A DNA stretch of 64,000 bases from Asaia krungthepensis NRIC 0535 (GTDB lineage: Bacteria > Pseudomonadota > Alphaproteobacteria > Acetobacterales > Acetobacteraceae), in the NCBI RefSeq assembly GCF_025995175.1, contig NZ_BAPV01000005.1, forward strand, positions 101,609-165,608. The letters run 5' to 3'. Position 1 is the first letter of the stretch; the number at the start of each line of letters is the position of its first letter. Below the pieces are notes generated by a model, which saw only the letters and a program-made list of their open reading frames with translations, did no database searches and had not been told where the DNA came from. The translations under genes and the position numbers were made by a program. Below, piece by piece: positions 1 through 8,688 of this stretch.

Positions 1-172
1 GCGCGGCCTTCATCCCGGACACGGTCCGGGGGAATTTATGCCCCAGCTCCATGCCCTGAATACCGGCCTTCTTAGCCTGGGCAAGGCACATTTCGAGCGT
101 GGTGGTTGCCCCCACCGACTGCATGTCGTCATTCGACCAGATGATGGGGTTGGCGCCGATCTTGATGGTCAT
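1..172 (-). CDS. iolE: myo-inosose-2 dehydratase, N-terminal part (cut by window edge)
   Basis: Only the first 57 codons are present; the gene continues beyond base 1. The translation begins MTIKIGANPIIWSNDD and continues through TTLEMCLAQAKKAGIQGMELG, the opening strand and helix of the xylose-isomerase-like TIM barrel of IolE. IolE removes water from scyllo-inosose (2-keto-myo-inositol) to give 3D-trihydroxycyclohexane-1,2-dione, the substrate of the IolD product encoded just upstream. The start is set by a strong AGGAGG seven to eight bases before the ATG. It lies 37 bases after the iolD stop, in the same direction, so it is very likely the third gene of the operon. The active site lies outside the window, so the call rests on the N-terminus and the context. 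Confidence 0.85.
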   Translation of the reverse strand, partial: MTIKIGANPIIWSNDDMQSVGATTTLEMCLAQAKKAGIQGMELGHKFPRTVSGMKAA

Positions 173-209
173 GTCTGCCTCCTGAAACAGGGGAATTCGC
201 CAGATTGTT

Positions 210-2066
210 CTAGTTGCCGATGCGCTGCGTGCCGCGCTGGCGCTCATAGCCTTCGCGTGCTGTCGTAACCTGGGCGCGCTCCGAAACCTCCGGTACGGCC
301 ACATCCCACCAGGCGCCACCATCGGTCGTGGTGGGAGCGGGATCGGTATCGATCACGATGACCGTGGTGCGGTCGGCAGAGCGGGCACGTTCGACTGCCT
401 CCGTCAGGGAGGGGAGATCAGGCACTTTTTCGGCATGCGCGCCCAGCCCATGGGCCAGTTGCACGAAATCGATCTTGAAGGGACGAACCTGGCGGCAATC
501 TTCCCAGAGATTATTGAACGGCGCGCCACCACATTCCTGCTGCAGGCGGTTGATGCAGCCATAGCCGTGATTGTCGAGAAGCACGACGATCAGCTTCCGG
601 TCGAGCAATACGGAGGTGGCGATCTCGGTATTGAGCATGAGCCAGGACCCGTCGCCCAGCATCACGATCACCTCGCGATCGGGGCAGGCCATCTTGACGC
701 CCAGCGCACCCGCCAACTCGTAGCCCATGCAGGAAAAACCGTATTCCATATGGTAGCCGCCCGGCTGCTCGGCCTGCCAATGCTTCTGGAGTTCGGCAGG
801 CAGACCGCCCGCCGCACAGACCACCGTATCGGTGGGCCGCCCTGTGCGCTGTACGGCCCCGATAACCTGTGCATCGGTCGGCAGTCCCGTCTGGCTGCCA
901 TCGGGCAGCGCCTGATAACGGGCTGAGATCTCCATCCAGTGGCGATAGGCACGTTCGGCCTTGCCGGTCCAGCTGCTCTCGGCCTTCCAGCCTGTCAGGC
1001 CGGCTTCGAGCGCAGAAAGGGACTTGCCTGCGTCGCCCACCACGGCAAGGGCCTGATGCTTGGTCGCATCGAAGGGCTGCACGTTAAGCGAGACGATCTT
1101 CATGTCAGGATTGGAGAACAGCCCCCAAGACCCGGTCGTGAAATCGGCCAGGCGCGTGCCCACCGCAATCACCAGATCGGCCTCAGCCGCCATCTCATTG
1201 GCCGCCGAGCTGCCACTGACGCCAATCCCGCCCATATTCAGGCTGTTTGAGGTCGGCAGGGAGGAGCGCCCGGCCTGCGTCTCGCCTACCGGGATACCCT
1301 TGGCCGCACAAAAAGCCGCAAGCTGCTTTTCGATCCCGGCATAGAGCACCCCGCCCCCGGCAATGACCATCGGCTTGCGCGACTGGCTGATAAGGGCAAT
1401 CGCCTCTTCCAGCTCACGTTCATCGGCACCCGGGCGACGAACGCGATGGATACGCTCGGCGAACAAGCTCTCGGGGTAATCGAAGGCCTCGGCCTGCACG
1501 TCCTGACACAGCGATAAGGTGACAGGGCCGCATTCGGCCGGGTCGGTCAGAACCGCCATGGCGCGCTGGAAGGCCGGAATGATCTGCTCCGGCCGGGTGA
1601 TCCGATCGAAATAGCGCGAGACCGAGCGGAACGCATCGCTCGCACTCACCGTGCCATCGCCGAAGTCCTCGACCTGTTGCAGCACGGGATCGGGGATACG
1701 ATTGGCGAACACATCACCCGGCAGAAGCAGAACCGGCAGGCGGTTGACATGCGCAACGGCAGCGCCTGTCACCATGTTCAGCGCGCCCGGTCCGATCGAA
1801 CTCGTGCAGGCCATCACCTGACGGCGGCGCGATGCCTTGGCAAAGGCTGTCGCCGCATGAACCATGCCCTGCTCGTTATGCCCGCGCAGGGTTGGCAGAG
1901 TATCGCGTGCGCCGTGCAGGGCCTCGCCGATACCCGCCACATTACCATGGCCGAAAATAGCCCAGACCCCCGCAAAGAAGGGCTCGATACGCCCCTCGAT
2001 CTCGGTCTTCTGCGCGATCATGGCCCGTATAAGAGCCTGGCTCATGGTCAGACGAATGGTTTTCAT
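210..2066 (-). CDS. iolD: 3D-(3,5/4)-trihydroxycyclohexane-1,2-dione acylhydrolase
   Basis: A 618-residue thiamine-diphosphate enzyme that opens the inositol-derived ring to 5-deoxy-glucuronate in cytosolic myo-inositol catabolism. It has the three-domain layout of the acetolactate synthase superfamily: N-terminal pyrimidine-binding domain (about 1-200), central domain (200-360) and C-terminal diphosphate-binding domain. The cofactor motif GDGSW followed by LDNHGYGC is near residues 475-510. The length fits IolD (about 610-640) and exceeds acetolactate synthase. I chose the ATG at 2066 (MKTIRLTMSQALIRAM) because GGGAAGAG lies just upstream; an in-frame upstream extension to 2138 would overlap the preceding gene and has no matching ribosome site. 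The iolC fusion ends 22 bases before it and iolE starts 37 bases after it, so all three are probably co-transcribed. Confidence 0.95.
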   Translation of the reverse strand: MKTIRLTMSQALIRAMIAQKTEIEGRIEPFFAGVWAIFGHGNVAGIGEALHGARDTLPTLRGHNEQGMVHAATAFAKASRRRQVMACTSSIGPGALNMVTGAAVAHVNRLPVLLLPGDVFANRIPDPVLQQVEDFGDGTVSASDAFRSVSRYFDRITRPEQIIPAFQRAMAVLTDPAECGPVTLSLCQDVQAEAFDYPESLFAERIHRVRRPGADERELEEAIALISQSRKPMVIAGGGVLYAGIEKQLAAFCAAKGIPVGETQAGRSSLPTSNSLNMGGIGVSGSSAANEMAAEADLVIAVGTRLADFTTGSWGLFSNPDMKIVSLNVQPFDATKHQALAVVGDAGKSLSALEAGLTGWKAESSWTGKAERAYRHWMEISARYQALPDGSQTGLPTDAQVIGAVQRTGRPTDTVVCAAGGLPAELQKHWQAEQPGGYHMEYGFSCMGYELAGALGVKMACPDREVIVMLGDGSWLMLNTEIATSVLLDRKLIVVLLDNHGYGCINRLQQECGGAPFNNLWEDCRQVRPFKIDFVQLAHGLGAHAEKVPDLPSLTEAVERARSADRTTVIVIDTDPAPTTTDGGAWWDVAVPEVSERAQVTTAREGYERQRGTQRIGN

Positions 2067-2088
2067 ATCCGTATACTCTTCCCTGACG

Positions 2089-4014
2089 TCACACGCTGGC
2101 CCCGGAGAGCACCGCCTGATCGCGGGACTCCCAGGCATTTACGAAGGCTTGGAACCGGCGGGCCATCTCGGCCACGGCTTGCTCGTCGCTGGTCTTGCCG
2201 GCCAGCCAGTCCCGTGCGGGCTGGGCAAAGATCGTGCGACCAATGGCGAAGCCCTTGACCCAGGGTGTGGCTGCCGAGGCCCTGAAAGCCTCCATCAGCT
2301 CTTCCGCCGGGGCATCGAGCCCCAAAATCACGACCCCACGGCAATGCGGGTCCCGTGCCTCGATGACGGCGCCGATCTTTTCCCAGGCCTTGGGGTCGCG
2401 CTGGCCCTCGAGCTTCCACCAATCTGGACGCAGCCCGACATCGTAGAGACGCGAGAGAATGGACGAGACGGTCTCGGAGGTCAGGGTGCCGTTCTTGCCC
2501 GCGATAATCTCGATCAGAATTTCCTTGCCGAGCTTGCGGCAGGCATCCTGCGCGCGGACCAGTTCACGCTCCTGACGCTGCTTGAGCTCCTCGGAATCAT
2601 CGGGATGGTAGAAGCACAGGCATTTGATGACCTGTTCGCTGGGCCATTCCACCAGATGCGCGCCAAGGGAGCCACCACATTCGAAATCGAGCGGGCGCGA
2701 CCCCGTCTTCTCGATCGGACGGGCGGTCCAGAGCCCGGCATGGGACGCTTCGAACAAGGCATCCTGACCGTAGCGCCCATCCATGAACACGCCAAAACCC
2801 GGGCGTCCCTGCGCCACGGATTTCGCGGCTGCAACTGCCAGCGTCTTGAATTTCGGGATACGGTCGAAAGAAGCGCCGACGGCCGTTGCAATTTCCTCGA
2901 GCTGGAGACGGTGATCGCAGGCGAGCGCCATGATGGGCGTGGTCTGTGCGCGACGTGTCGTGACCCAGTGAAGATGGTTGATGGCCTCGTCACGGCGGAG
3001 GGCGCGATGGGTGCTACCCTTTTGGAGGAAATAGCTCAGCTCTTCCCAGGTCGGGATTTCAGACGAGCAGAGAAGACGCGACACCGCAAAAGCACCGCAG
3101 GCATTGGCGAAGCGGCAGCATTCGACAATCTTCTCGCCGCGCACCCAGCCCCGCAGGAAGCCGGACATGAAAGCATCGCCCGCGCCCAGCGTGTTATAGA
3201 CCTCGACCGGAAAACCGGGGCCAGAAATACCGTCTTCCAGCGATTGCGGAATAGGCCCTTCGAACACGACACAGCCCATGGGGCCGCGCTTGCAGACGAT
3301 GGTCCCATCCGAGACAGCCCTGATGGCGCGGATAGCCTCAAGCGTGTCCTCGCTCCCACCCGCTATATGCAGTTCTTCTTCCGTACCCACGATCAGGTCG
3401 CAATGAGGCAGGATCGTCATGAGATGACGGGTGACGTTATCGGATTTCACATAGCGTGATTCCCCGTCCCCGATACCGGCAAGCCCCCAGAGATTGGGGC
3501 GATAATCCACATCGAACACGACCTTGCCGCCATGCTCATGCACGAGATCCATTGCCTTGCGCTGTGCCCTGGCCGAGGCCGGGCGCGAGAAATGCGTGCC
3601 GGTTACGACGACCGCTCTGGTGCGCGCAATCAGTGCCGGGTCGATATCATCCTCGTCTAGGGCGGCATCGGCACAATCGGTGCGATAGAACAGGAGCGGG
3701 AAATTCTCCCGATCGCGTACGCCGAGAATGGCGAGCGCCGTAAAGCGATCGGGATCGACGCGCACGCCATCGGTACAAACCCCTTCACGCTGCAACTGCT
3801 CGGTGATGAAGCGGCCGAAATGCTCGTGACCCACCCGGGTGATGATCCCGGATTTCAGACCGAGGCGTGAGGTGCCGATGGCGATATTGGCGGGACATCC
3901 GCCCACGGCCTTGCTGAAACTCGCCATGTCTTCCAGACGGCCGCCAATCTGTTGTCCGTACAGATCGACCGAAGAACGTCCTATTGCGATGATATCGAGA
4001 TCCTGTCCGCGCAT
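2089..4014 (-). CDS. iolC: Bifunctional 5-dehydro-2-deoxygluconokinase / DUF2090 aldolase-like protein
   Basis: A 641-residue fusion. Residues about 1-330 are a PfkB-family sugar kinase with the N-terminal substrate region (VGGCPANIAIGTSRLG) and the C-terminal ATP/anion-hole motif TLGAGDAFMSGF near residue 277; this half is IolC, which phosphorylates 5-dehydro-2-deoxy-D-gluconate. Residues about 345-640 form a DUF2090 domain, a TIM-barrel relative of class I aldolases that replaces or supplements IolJ (splitting of the phosphorylated product) in many proteobacteria; that role is from family knowledge, not from residues I can prove catalytic. The start at 4014 (MRGQDLDIIAIG) is preferred over the ATG at 4032 because AGGAG lies between them at proper spacing. 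It is the first gene of the iolC-D-E operon and is preceded by two IolR-like operators. Confidence 0.92.
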   Translation of the reverse strand: MRGQDLDIIAIGRSSVDLYGQQIGGRLEDMASFSKAVGGCPANIAIGTSRLGLKSGIITRVGHEHFGRFITEQLQREGVCTDGVRVDPDRFTALAILGVRDRENFPLLFYRTDCADAALDEDDIDPALIARTRAVVVTGTHFSRPASARAQRKAMDLVHEHGGKVVFDVDYRPNLWGLAGIGDGESRYVKSDNVTRHLMTILPHCDLIVGTEEELHIAGGSEDTLEAIRAIRAVSDGTIVCKRGPMGCVVFEGPIPQSLEDGISGPGFPVEVYNTLGAGDAFMSGFLRGWVRGEKIVECCRFANACGAFAVSRLLCSSEIPTWEELSYFLQKGSTHRALRRDEAINHLHWVTTRRAQTTPIMALACDHRLQLEEIATAVGASFDRIPKFKTLAVAAAKSVAQGRPGFGVFMDGRYGQDALFEASHAGLWTARPIEKTGSRPLDFECGGSLGAHLVEWPSEQVIKCLCFYHPDDSEELKQRQERELVRAQDACRKLGKEILIEIIAGKNGTLTSETVSSILSRLYDVGLRPDWWKLEGQRDPKAWEKIGAVIEARDPHCRGVVILGLDAPAEELMEAFRASAATPWVKGFAIGRTIFAQPARDWLAGKTSDEQAVAEMARRFQAFVNAWESRDQAVLSGASV

Positions 4015-4050
4015 CCCCGACTCCTGCAGCATGTTACGTTGCCCATGATA

Positions 4051-4064
4051 AGAACATACATTCT
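4051..4064. promoter_or_regulatory. Putative IolR operator 1 (GGAA-N6-TTCC type)
   Basis: The bases AGAACATACATTCT form an inverted repeat close to GGAA-N6-TTCC, the site reported for the RpiR-family inositol regulator IolR in rhizobia. It sits 37 bases upstream of the iolC start, where it could block transcription. A second copy is centred 31 bp away, three helical turns, so two bound dimers would lie on the same DNA face. Binding here is inferred. Confidence 0.65.
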
Positions 4065-4081
4065 GTTCTTGGTCACGTCAT

Positions 4082-4095
4082 AGAACGTACATTCC
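4082..4095. promoter_or_regulatory. Putative IolR operator 2 (GGAA-N6-TTCC type)
   Basis: AGAACGTACATTCC matches the first site in 11 of 14 positions and keeps the GAA-N6-TTCC core. It lies in the divergent region between the iolC start and the RpiR regulator gene, 31 bp centre to centre from operator 1. The repeated core with different flanks argues that it is a protein site rather than chance. Confidence 0.65.
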
Positions 4096-4191
4096 CTAAT
4101 ATTCTTTAATTTCGCACGGGGATGTGATTAAGCTTCGGGTGACCCGCCCTTGCGGCTCGGGCCTCTTCGCGGAGACGCCCCGCTTTGGTAT

Positions 4192-4205
4192 GGAATATTC
4201 ATTCC
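4192..4205. promoter_or_regulatory. Putative IolR operator 3 (perfect GGAA-N6-TTCC)
   Basis: GGAATATTCATTCC is an exact GGAA-N6-TTCC palindrome, 110 bp from operator 2 and 20 bases before the TTG at 4225 that I take as the regulator start. Its position suggests autoregulation and also argues against the longer reading of the regulator that begins at 4150, since the operator would then lie inside the coding sequence. Confidence 0.65.
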
Positions 4206-4224
4206 CTTTCTGGATTGCGCTGCC

Positions 4225-5064
4225 TTGACCGAGTTTCCCGAAGACGCCTCGCCCCCCCAAACGGATTTCGATGCGTTTCACCAGCGTCTGCGCGGCTGCT
4301 ATGCCGATTTGCCCAAGCGCCTGGTTCAGCTTGCCGATTTTGTAACGGCCTCGCCTGATGAGGTGGCGCTCGGAACCGTGAGCTCTTTGGCCGGACAAGC
4401 CGGAGTGCAGCCTTCGACGGTGGTGCGTTTCGCGCGCACGCTTGGGTTTGCGGGTTTTTCGGACATGCAGGCAGTGTTCCGGGACAGGCTGCGTGTACGC
4501 AATGTCGCCTATCGCGATCGGGTCAACGCGCTGCATCGTGTGGATGGGGAGCCGCTCGAAGCATCGGTTATTTTCAACGGTTTCTATGAGGCTGCTCTGG
4601 ACTCCCTGCGCGCCCTGCAGGCGCATCTTCTACCCGATAGGCTGGAAGCGGCGGTCACGACACTGGCCCAGGCGCAATGCCTCTATCTGCTGGGGCTACG
4701 CCGCTCCATGCCGGTCATACGGTATCTGTCCTACCTTCTGGCGAAGCTCGATATACGCCATCAGATCATCGGGCTGGAAACCGGAATGGAAGAGGAAAGC
4801 TTTGCCCATGCCGGAGCGCAGGATGCGGCACTCGTGCTGAGCTATACGGCCTACGCCCCCCGGACGATCGAACTGTTTCAGGCGCTCGAAGCGCGCCACG
4901 TGCCAGTTATCAGCATGACAGACAATGCAGCGAGCCCTGTCATCCCGCAATCGGGGCTGTGGCTCGAAGTGCATGAGGCGGATTTTCAGGGTTTCCGATC
5001 CAATGCCGCCTCGATGGTGCTCGTCTCGACCCTGGCCGCCGCCATCGCGGAGAGGCGGGGCTGA
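4225..5064 (+). CDS. iolR: RpiR/MurR-family transcriptional regulator of the iol operon
   Basis: A 279-residue regulator with an N-terminal RpiR-type helix-turn-helix (about residues 10-85; core SLAGQAGVQPSTVVRFARTL) and a C-terminal SIS sugar-phosphate-binding domain (about 125-270; LYLLGLRRSMPVIRYLSYLL). RpiR proteins commonly sense phosphorylated sugars; rhizobial IolR responds to an inositol breakdown intermediate and represses iol genes. It is divergent from iolC, with three matching operator-like sites around the shared promoter, which makes the IolR assignment strong by context. The frame stays open upstream to a TTG at 4150 (304 residues); I prefer the TTG at 4225 because it gives the usual family length and leaves operator 3 outside the gene. 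Neither start has a clear ribosome site. Confidence 0.85.
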   Translation: MTEFPEDASPPQTDFDAFHQRLRGCYADLPKRLVQLADFVTASPDEVALGTVSSLAGQAGVQPSTVVRFARTLGFAGFSDMQAVFRDRLRVRNVAYRDRVNALHRVDGEPLEASVIFNGFYEAALDSLRALQAHLLPDRLEAAVTTLAQAQCLYLLGLRRSMPVIRYLSYLLAKLDIRHQIIGLETGMEEESFAHAGAQDAALVLSYTAYAPRTIELFQALEARHVPVISMTDNAASPVIPQSGLWLEVHEADFQGFRSNAASMVLVSTLAAAIAERRG

Positions 5065-5125
5065 AACGCCCCCTGCTGCCCATCCCGTGGTGGGAGAACC
5101 GCACGCGGATTGTTCGGGTGGCCTC

Positions 5126-5815
5126 TCACATGGGTGGCTTTATCCCGCCTTCGCCCACGACAATGCGCATGGCCTCAATCTCGTTTTCCCCCTTTGCGTT
5201 GCCTGAAACCGGGCCGAACGCCACGACCTTTGCACCGGGGGTGAGGAGAGACTTGTCACCCGGTTCGAGCATGACCACCGGTATTGTCGTGGGCAACGTC
5301 ACACTCTGCGAACCGCCCTTATAGGTGACCGTGATCTGACGGTCCCTCCCCATGCCGTTCCCTGGCCCCATGGCGCCGACCACGCCATTGGTCATCGACC
5401 CGGCCGGTCTGGCCGGCGCCACCGTCCCGTTGGTCATGGAAGTGACTGCGCCGTTGGTCATCGAACCCGCTTTTCCCAAATCCCAGGGATAATTGCCTTC
5501 CCCCATGCCCCTCATGGAATTGGGGAAGATCGTGACCTCCAGAGCGCGGAGACGGCCGTCGCCTGAGGGAACGGCCGCCGTGCCGATGAAGCTGTCAGGG
5601 TGGATATCGTCCAGATGCGCCGGTTTGACTCCCGCATAGCCGGTTGTGGCGGTGAGATGCGCGGTGACAGGTCCCATGAAGGTGCTGATGACCGCCTCGT
5701 TTCCACTGACTGAGGTGATGACGCCACGGATACGCTGGGGGGCGCCTGCCAGAGCAATACCGGGGAGAGACAGGAGAGTGATGGCAAGGCAGGAGCCCAG
5801 GGCCAGTATACGCAT
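5126..5815 (-). CDS. Exported DUF5666-like protein with SMTNG repeats
   Basis: A 229-residue protein of unknown function. A signal peptide is clear (MRILALGSCLAITLLSLPG then ALAGA, cleavage near residue 23). Residues 25-90 (RIRGVITSVSGNEAVISTFMG) and the C-terminal part (VTYKGGSQSVTLPTTIPVVM) resemble the small beta-barrel of DUF5666 proteins, giving two such modules. Between them is a low-complexity linker with three SMTNG units and many Gly/Met/Asn residues. It is probably periplasmic or surface located. The start is supported by AGAGGAAAC before the ATG. It is convergent with the iolR gene (61 bases apart) and has no operon partner, so the context gives no function. Confidence 0.75.
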   Translation of the reverse strand: MRILALGSCLAITLLSLPGIALAGAPQRIRGVITSVSGNEAVISTFMGPVTAHLTATTGYAGVKPAHLDDIHPDSFIGTAAVPSGDGRLRALEVTIFPNSMRGMGEGNYPWDLGKAGSMTNGAVTSMTNGTVAPARPAGSMTNGVVGAMGPGNGMGRDRQITVTYKGGSQSVTLPTTIPVVMLEPGDKSLLTPGAKVVAFGPVSGNAKGENEIEAMRIVVGEGGIKPPM

Positions 5816-5992
5816 GATGTTTGTTTCCTCTCAGGCCGCCACCAGGAGGGCGCGTCCCTGCACGGCTCTTCGACGCCGGAGCGCAAAGGGTTACAGCGTG
5901 CCCGAGTAAAAACGCTCGCCCGCTCGTTGGGGCCACCCGGTCACTGGGCAAGCCTGTTGTGCCATGGTCCTTTGCGCTCTGGACGTGTCGCC

Positions 5993-6721
5993 TTACGAAG
6001 CCCGGCTGATGGTCGAGAGGGTCTTGTCATTCGGCGAGATAGCAAGTGGCGGAAAAGCGCCATAGGCGTCGATCTGGCTGAAATAATAGGACGTCACGAC
6101 GTCTATACCGACATTGCGCACCATACGGTCCAGACCGAGTTGCTGATATTCCTGTGCGCGTAATGGCAGGCAGCATTCCAGAAGACGGCGCGCGCCTTTG
6201 GGTGAAATGGCGTAGGCGCAAAGCCCGAACCCCTGCAACAGCCGGAAGAAACTTGCGTGGCGGTCCTGCAAGGGGAAGAAAGCGGCGTTTTTCTGCATGC
6301 GCTTTTCATCCAGCGTCACGACGCTTCTGGTGACGCCAGGGAGCGCATCCAGCGTGATGGGCGCGTTGAAATTATAGCCCAGCAGCGCGATGTCCCAATC
6401 CGGGGGCAAGGTCGCGATCAGCCTCGCGCTCTCTGTCTCGAAATTCTGGCAGAGCAAGGCGTCATCTTCGAAAATCATCAAGGGCTCGCCCTGCTGTACC
6501 GCCCGGCTCCACAGGCCAAGATGAGACAGGGCCGCCCCGATGGCGCCCGGCGTATAGACCAGCCCCGGATCGGCCATGCCGCGCTCAACGAGGCTCGCCA
6601 GCGGAACGCTTGCGCCCTCCGTACCCTCCACGCGCTTGATCGACGCAATATGGGCATTGCTGGCCATGAATGCGCTCAGACGCGCCGTATCGCAGGCCCT
6701 GTTGATGACCAGTTTACGCAT
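5993..6721 (-). CDS. Glycosyltransferase family 25 protein
   Basis: A 242-residue enzyme resembling GT25 LPS glycosyltransferases (LpsA/LgtB-like). Visible motifs are the acceptor-loop region GAIGAALSHLGLWSRAVQ and the acidic MIFEDDALL motif expected to hold the metal and sugar nucleotide, followed by WDIALLGYN and GLCAYAISPKGARRLLE, which match the GT25 pattern. It probably adds a sugar to a lipopolysaccharide or glycoprotein at the inner face of the membrane. The start at 6721 has GGGGAGATC just upstream; the frame extends further only through the antisense of the next gene. It stands 88 bases downstream of the hydroxyacid dehydrogenase gene and may be read through from it, but a functional link is not evident. 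Confidence 0.8.
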   Translation of the reverse strand: MRKLVINRACDTARLSAFMASNAHIASIKRVEGTEGASVPLASLVERGMADPGLVYTPGAIGAALSHLGLWSRAVQQGEPLMIFEDDALLCQNFETESARLIATLPPDWDIALLGYNFNAPITLDALPGVTRSVVTLDEKRMQKNAAFFPLQDRHASFFRLLQGFGLCAYAISPKGARRLLECCLPLRAQEYQQLGLDRMVRNVGIDVVTSYYFSQIDAYGAFPPLAISPNDKTLSTISRAS

Positions 6722-6809
6722 GATCTCCCCCCCTCCTGTTCGGCGAGATGGCTTATCACATCCGGGCTTTTCTACTGCAAAACAGGCCGTGAGGGCGAAG
6801 CGCAGCGTT

Positions 6810-7760
6810 TCAGTAACCGCGCCGATGGTCGAAAAGAAGCGCAGGCATCTCGCCGCGTTCAAGCTGGGCGATACTCTGGGCCAGATAGCGCACCTGAGCC
6901 TCTCTTGACGCTTCAGAGGCGACATGGGGCGTGAGCGTGATGGCAGGATGATCCCAGAGAGGCGAGACTGGTGAGAGCGGTTCCTGCGCAACGACATCGA
7001 GCACGGCCCCGGCGAGATGTCCCGCCTCCAGCAGAGCCAGAAGATCGGCCTCGACCAGATGATCGCCGCGCCCGACATTGATAAGCCCCGCTCCGCGCTT
7101 GAGCAGAGACAGGCTTCCGCGGTTCAGGATCTGGCGGGTCTGGGGCGTGCTTGGCAGCAGATTGACCAGTAGATCGGTGCCAGCCAGAGCGGAAGCAAAC
7201 CCCTCCTCACCGCCGAGGAGCCGAACCTCGCCATCGCGGGTCTCACCCGAAGCGCGACGCCAGGCCGTAACCTGAAACCCTGCCCGCGCCAGTCTTTGCG
7301 CCACGACCGAGCCGATCTGCCCATAGCCCAGCACTGTCACATGCGTGCTGGCAGAGGTGCGCGAGACTAGGTTGCGCGCCCAGACATGACGCTCCTGCTG
7401 CAATGCCCAGGTGCGTGCATCGCGCAGAAGGGTCATGCAGGCCCAGAGCACGTAATCGGCCATGAGCGTTCCGGTATCGCCGCCACCCATACGCACCAGA
7501 GGCACATGGTGGGGAAAATCGGGACTGCTCACCAGATGGTTCACGCCAGCGCCAGTGCAGAGAATGCCCCGCATGTGATGCATGGCCCGCAGATCATGAT
7601 CATCGGCTTCCCAGACCAGCGCATATTGCGCCTCTTCTCGCGGGGTCTGGGTATCGAACCAGGAGACGACGTCGATTTCCGGGGCATGCTGCGCGAAGGA
7701 ATCGCGCCACCCCGCATAAGCCTCGGGTCCATCCGCACTGATTATCAACCTTGGGGCCAT
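6810..7760 (-). CDS. D-2-hydroxyacid dehydrogenase, glyoxylate/hydroxypyruvate reductase A type
   Basis: A 316-residue NAD(P)-dependent dehydrogenase of the D-isomer-specific family. The Rossmann motif GYGQIGS appears near residue 140, and the catalytic Arg (INVGRGDHLVE), Glu (DVVAQEPL) and His (ITLTPHVAS) are all present. The short form with the N-terminal DGPEAYAGWRDSF is most like GhrA, which reduces glyoxylate and hydroxypyruvate; the natural substrate here could be another 2-oxo acid. GGAGAGA lies upstream of the ATG at 7760. It follows the amidinohydrolase-like gene by 61 bases in the same direction and probably shares its transcript, suggesting it disposes of a 2-oxo acid formed in that pathway. 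Confidence 0.88.
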   Translation of the reverse strand: MAPRLIISADGPEAYAGWRDSFAQHAPEIDVVSWFDTQTPREEAQYALVWEADDHDLRAMHHMRGILCTGAGVNHLVSSPDFPHHVPLVRMGGGDTGTLMADYVLWACMTLLRDARTWALQQERHVWARNLVSRTSASTHVTVLGYGQIGSVVAQRLARAGFQVTAWRRASGETRDGEVRLLGGEEGFASALAGTDLLVNLLPSTPQTRQILNRGSLSLLKRGAGLINVGRGDHLVEADLLALLEAGHLAGAVLDVVAQEPLSPVSPLWDHPAITLTPHVASEASREAQVRYLAQSIAQLERGEMPALLFDHRRGY

Positions 7761-7821
7761 GATCTGTCTCTCCTGTTCCCGGAATCGCACCGGGTTTCCG
7801 GCCCGGAGACCTTGTGGCGGA

Positions 7822-8688
7822 TCAGGCCAGACTGGCACGTCTGAGCGGCATCGTCATGCAATGAATGCTGCCGCCGCCCTGGGAAAACTGGTCGAGTTCG
7901 GGCTCATAAACCGTCAGCCCATGATCGCGCAGCAGCGCGTTGACCCGGCGCGAATGACGGGGGCTGACCACGCGGCCGTCACCCAGAGCCAGAACGTTGC
8001 AGGCCATATCCCGCATGGCTTCCTTGTAGCTTACCGGCAAGATCCGGATGCCCTGCGCCTCGAACCAGGCCAGGTCTTCATCCTCGAGCACATCGGTCAC
8101 GCCAATCGCCAGCCCTTCGGACACCATGGTGAAGATCACATCCAGATGCAGGAAATGCTCGGGGAAATGGATCATGCGGCAGGTCCATCCCGCCGCTTCG
8201 AAAGGCTTCAGGAATTCCTGTGCGCCCGTCACGTCGGTGCGTCCCCCGCTCACGCCGACCACGACCAGGCCCGGGCGGATGATATGGATATCCCCACCCT
8301 CGACATAGCCTTGGGTGCAACGACCGATGATTTCATCCTCGCCGTAAAATGCCTCGATCCCCTCGCTTTCAGGCTGGCGCTCGGGGCGCATCAGGCGGGT
8401 GACCACCGTGCCCCATGGCGTGGTCTGGGAGGAATCGCGGGTATAGACCTGATAGATCTGCCCTTCCCTAGGCGTCAGGAAGTGACAATGGACGCCTGCC
8501 TCCTTCAGCACGGCCACAAGACCATCGAATTGGGCGCGCAGCTTTGCCGGGTCGGGGCGTGCGCCACTGGCAAGGCTGCGTATGGCGATATCGTTGCTGG
8601 GGTTCCAGCTATAGAAATCGGGTGGGCAGAGCAGCACATCCGTCAGCGTTCCGGTTTCACTATCGACAAACCAGCGATTGGCGGTCAT
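7822..8688 (-). CDS. Arginine deiminase / dimethylargininase-fold hydrolase
   Basis: A 288-residue member of the guanidino-group modifying superfamily. The catalytic set is intact: EGGD (130-133), the His of HLD (181) and the nucleophilic Cys277 in SIHCMTMP, with the TRDSSQTTPWG segment (84-94) that shapes the pocket. Such enzymes hydrolyse or transfer the amidino group of arginine, methylarginines, agmatine-like or related compounds through a thiouronium intermediate. The size is closer to DDAH and short ADI-like proteins than to classical ADI (about 410). The substrate is unknown. It is divergent from a LysR gene and an amino-acid ABC importer, which supports a role in catabolism of an imported guanidino or ureido compound. 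Confidence 0.82.
   Translation of the reverse strand: MTANRWFVDSETGTLTDVLLCPPDFYSWNPSNDIAIRSLASGARPDPAKLRAQFDGLVAVLKEAGVHCHFLTPREGQIYQVYTRDSSQTTPWGTVVTRLMRPERQPESEGIEAFYGEDEIIGRCTQGYVEGGDIHIIRPGLVVVGVSGGRTDVTGAQEFLKPFEAAGWTCRMIHFPEHFLHLDVIFTMVSEGLAIGVTDVLEDEDLAWFEAQGIRILPVSYKEAMRDMACNVLALGDGRVVSPRHSRRVNALLRDHGLTVYEPELDQFSQGGGSIHCMTMPLRRASLA

Noticed and set aside
435..926. 163-codon open frame on the plus strand
   Set aside because: It is the antisense of iolD in GC-rich sequence; no ribosome site and no family resemblance.
1864..3459. 531-codon open frame on the plus strand across iolD and iolC
   Set aside because: It spans two certain genes on the other strand and has no domain; long antisense frames are common at this GC.
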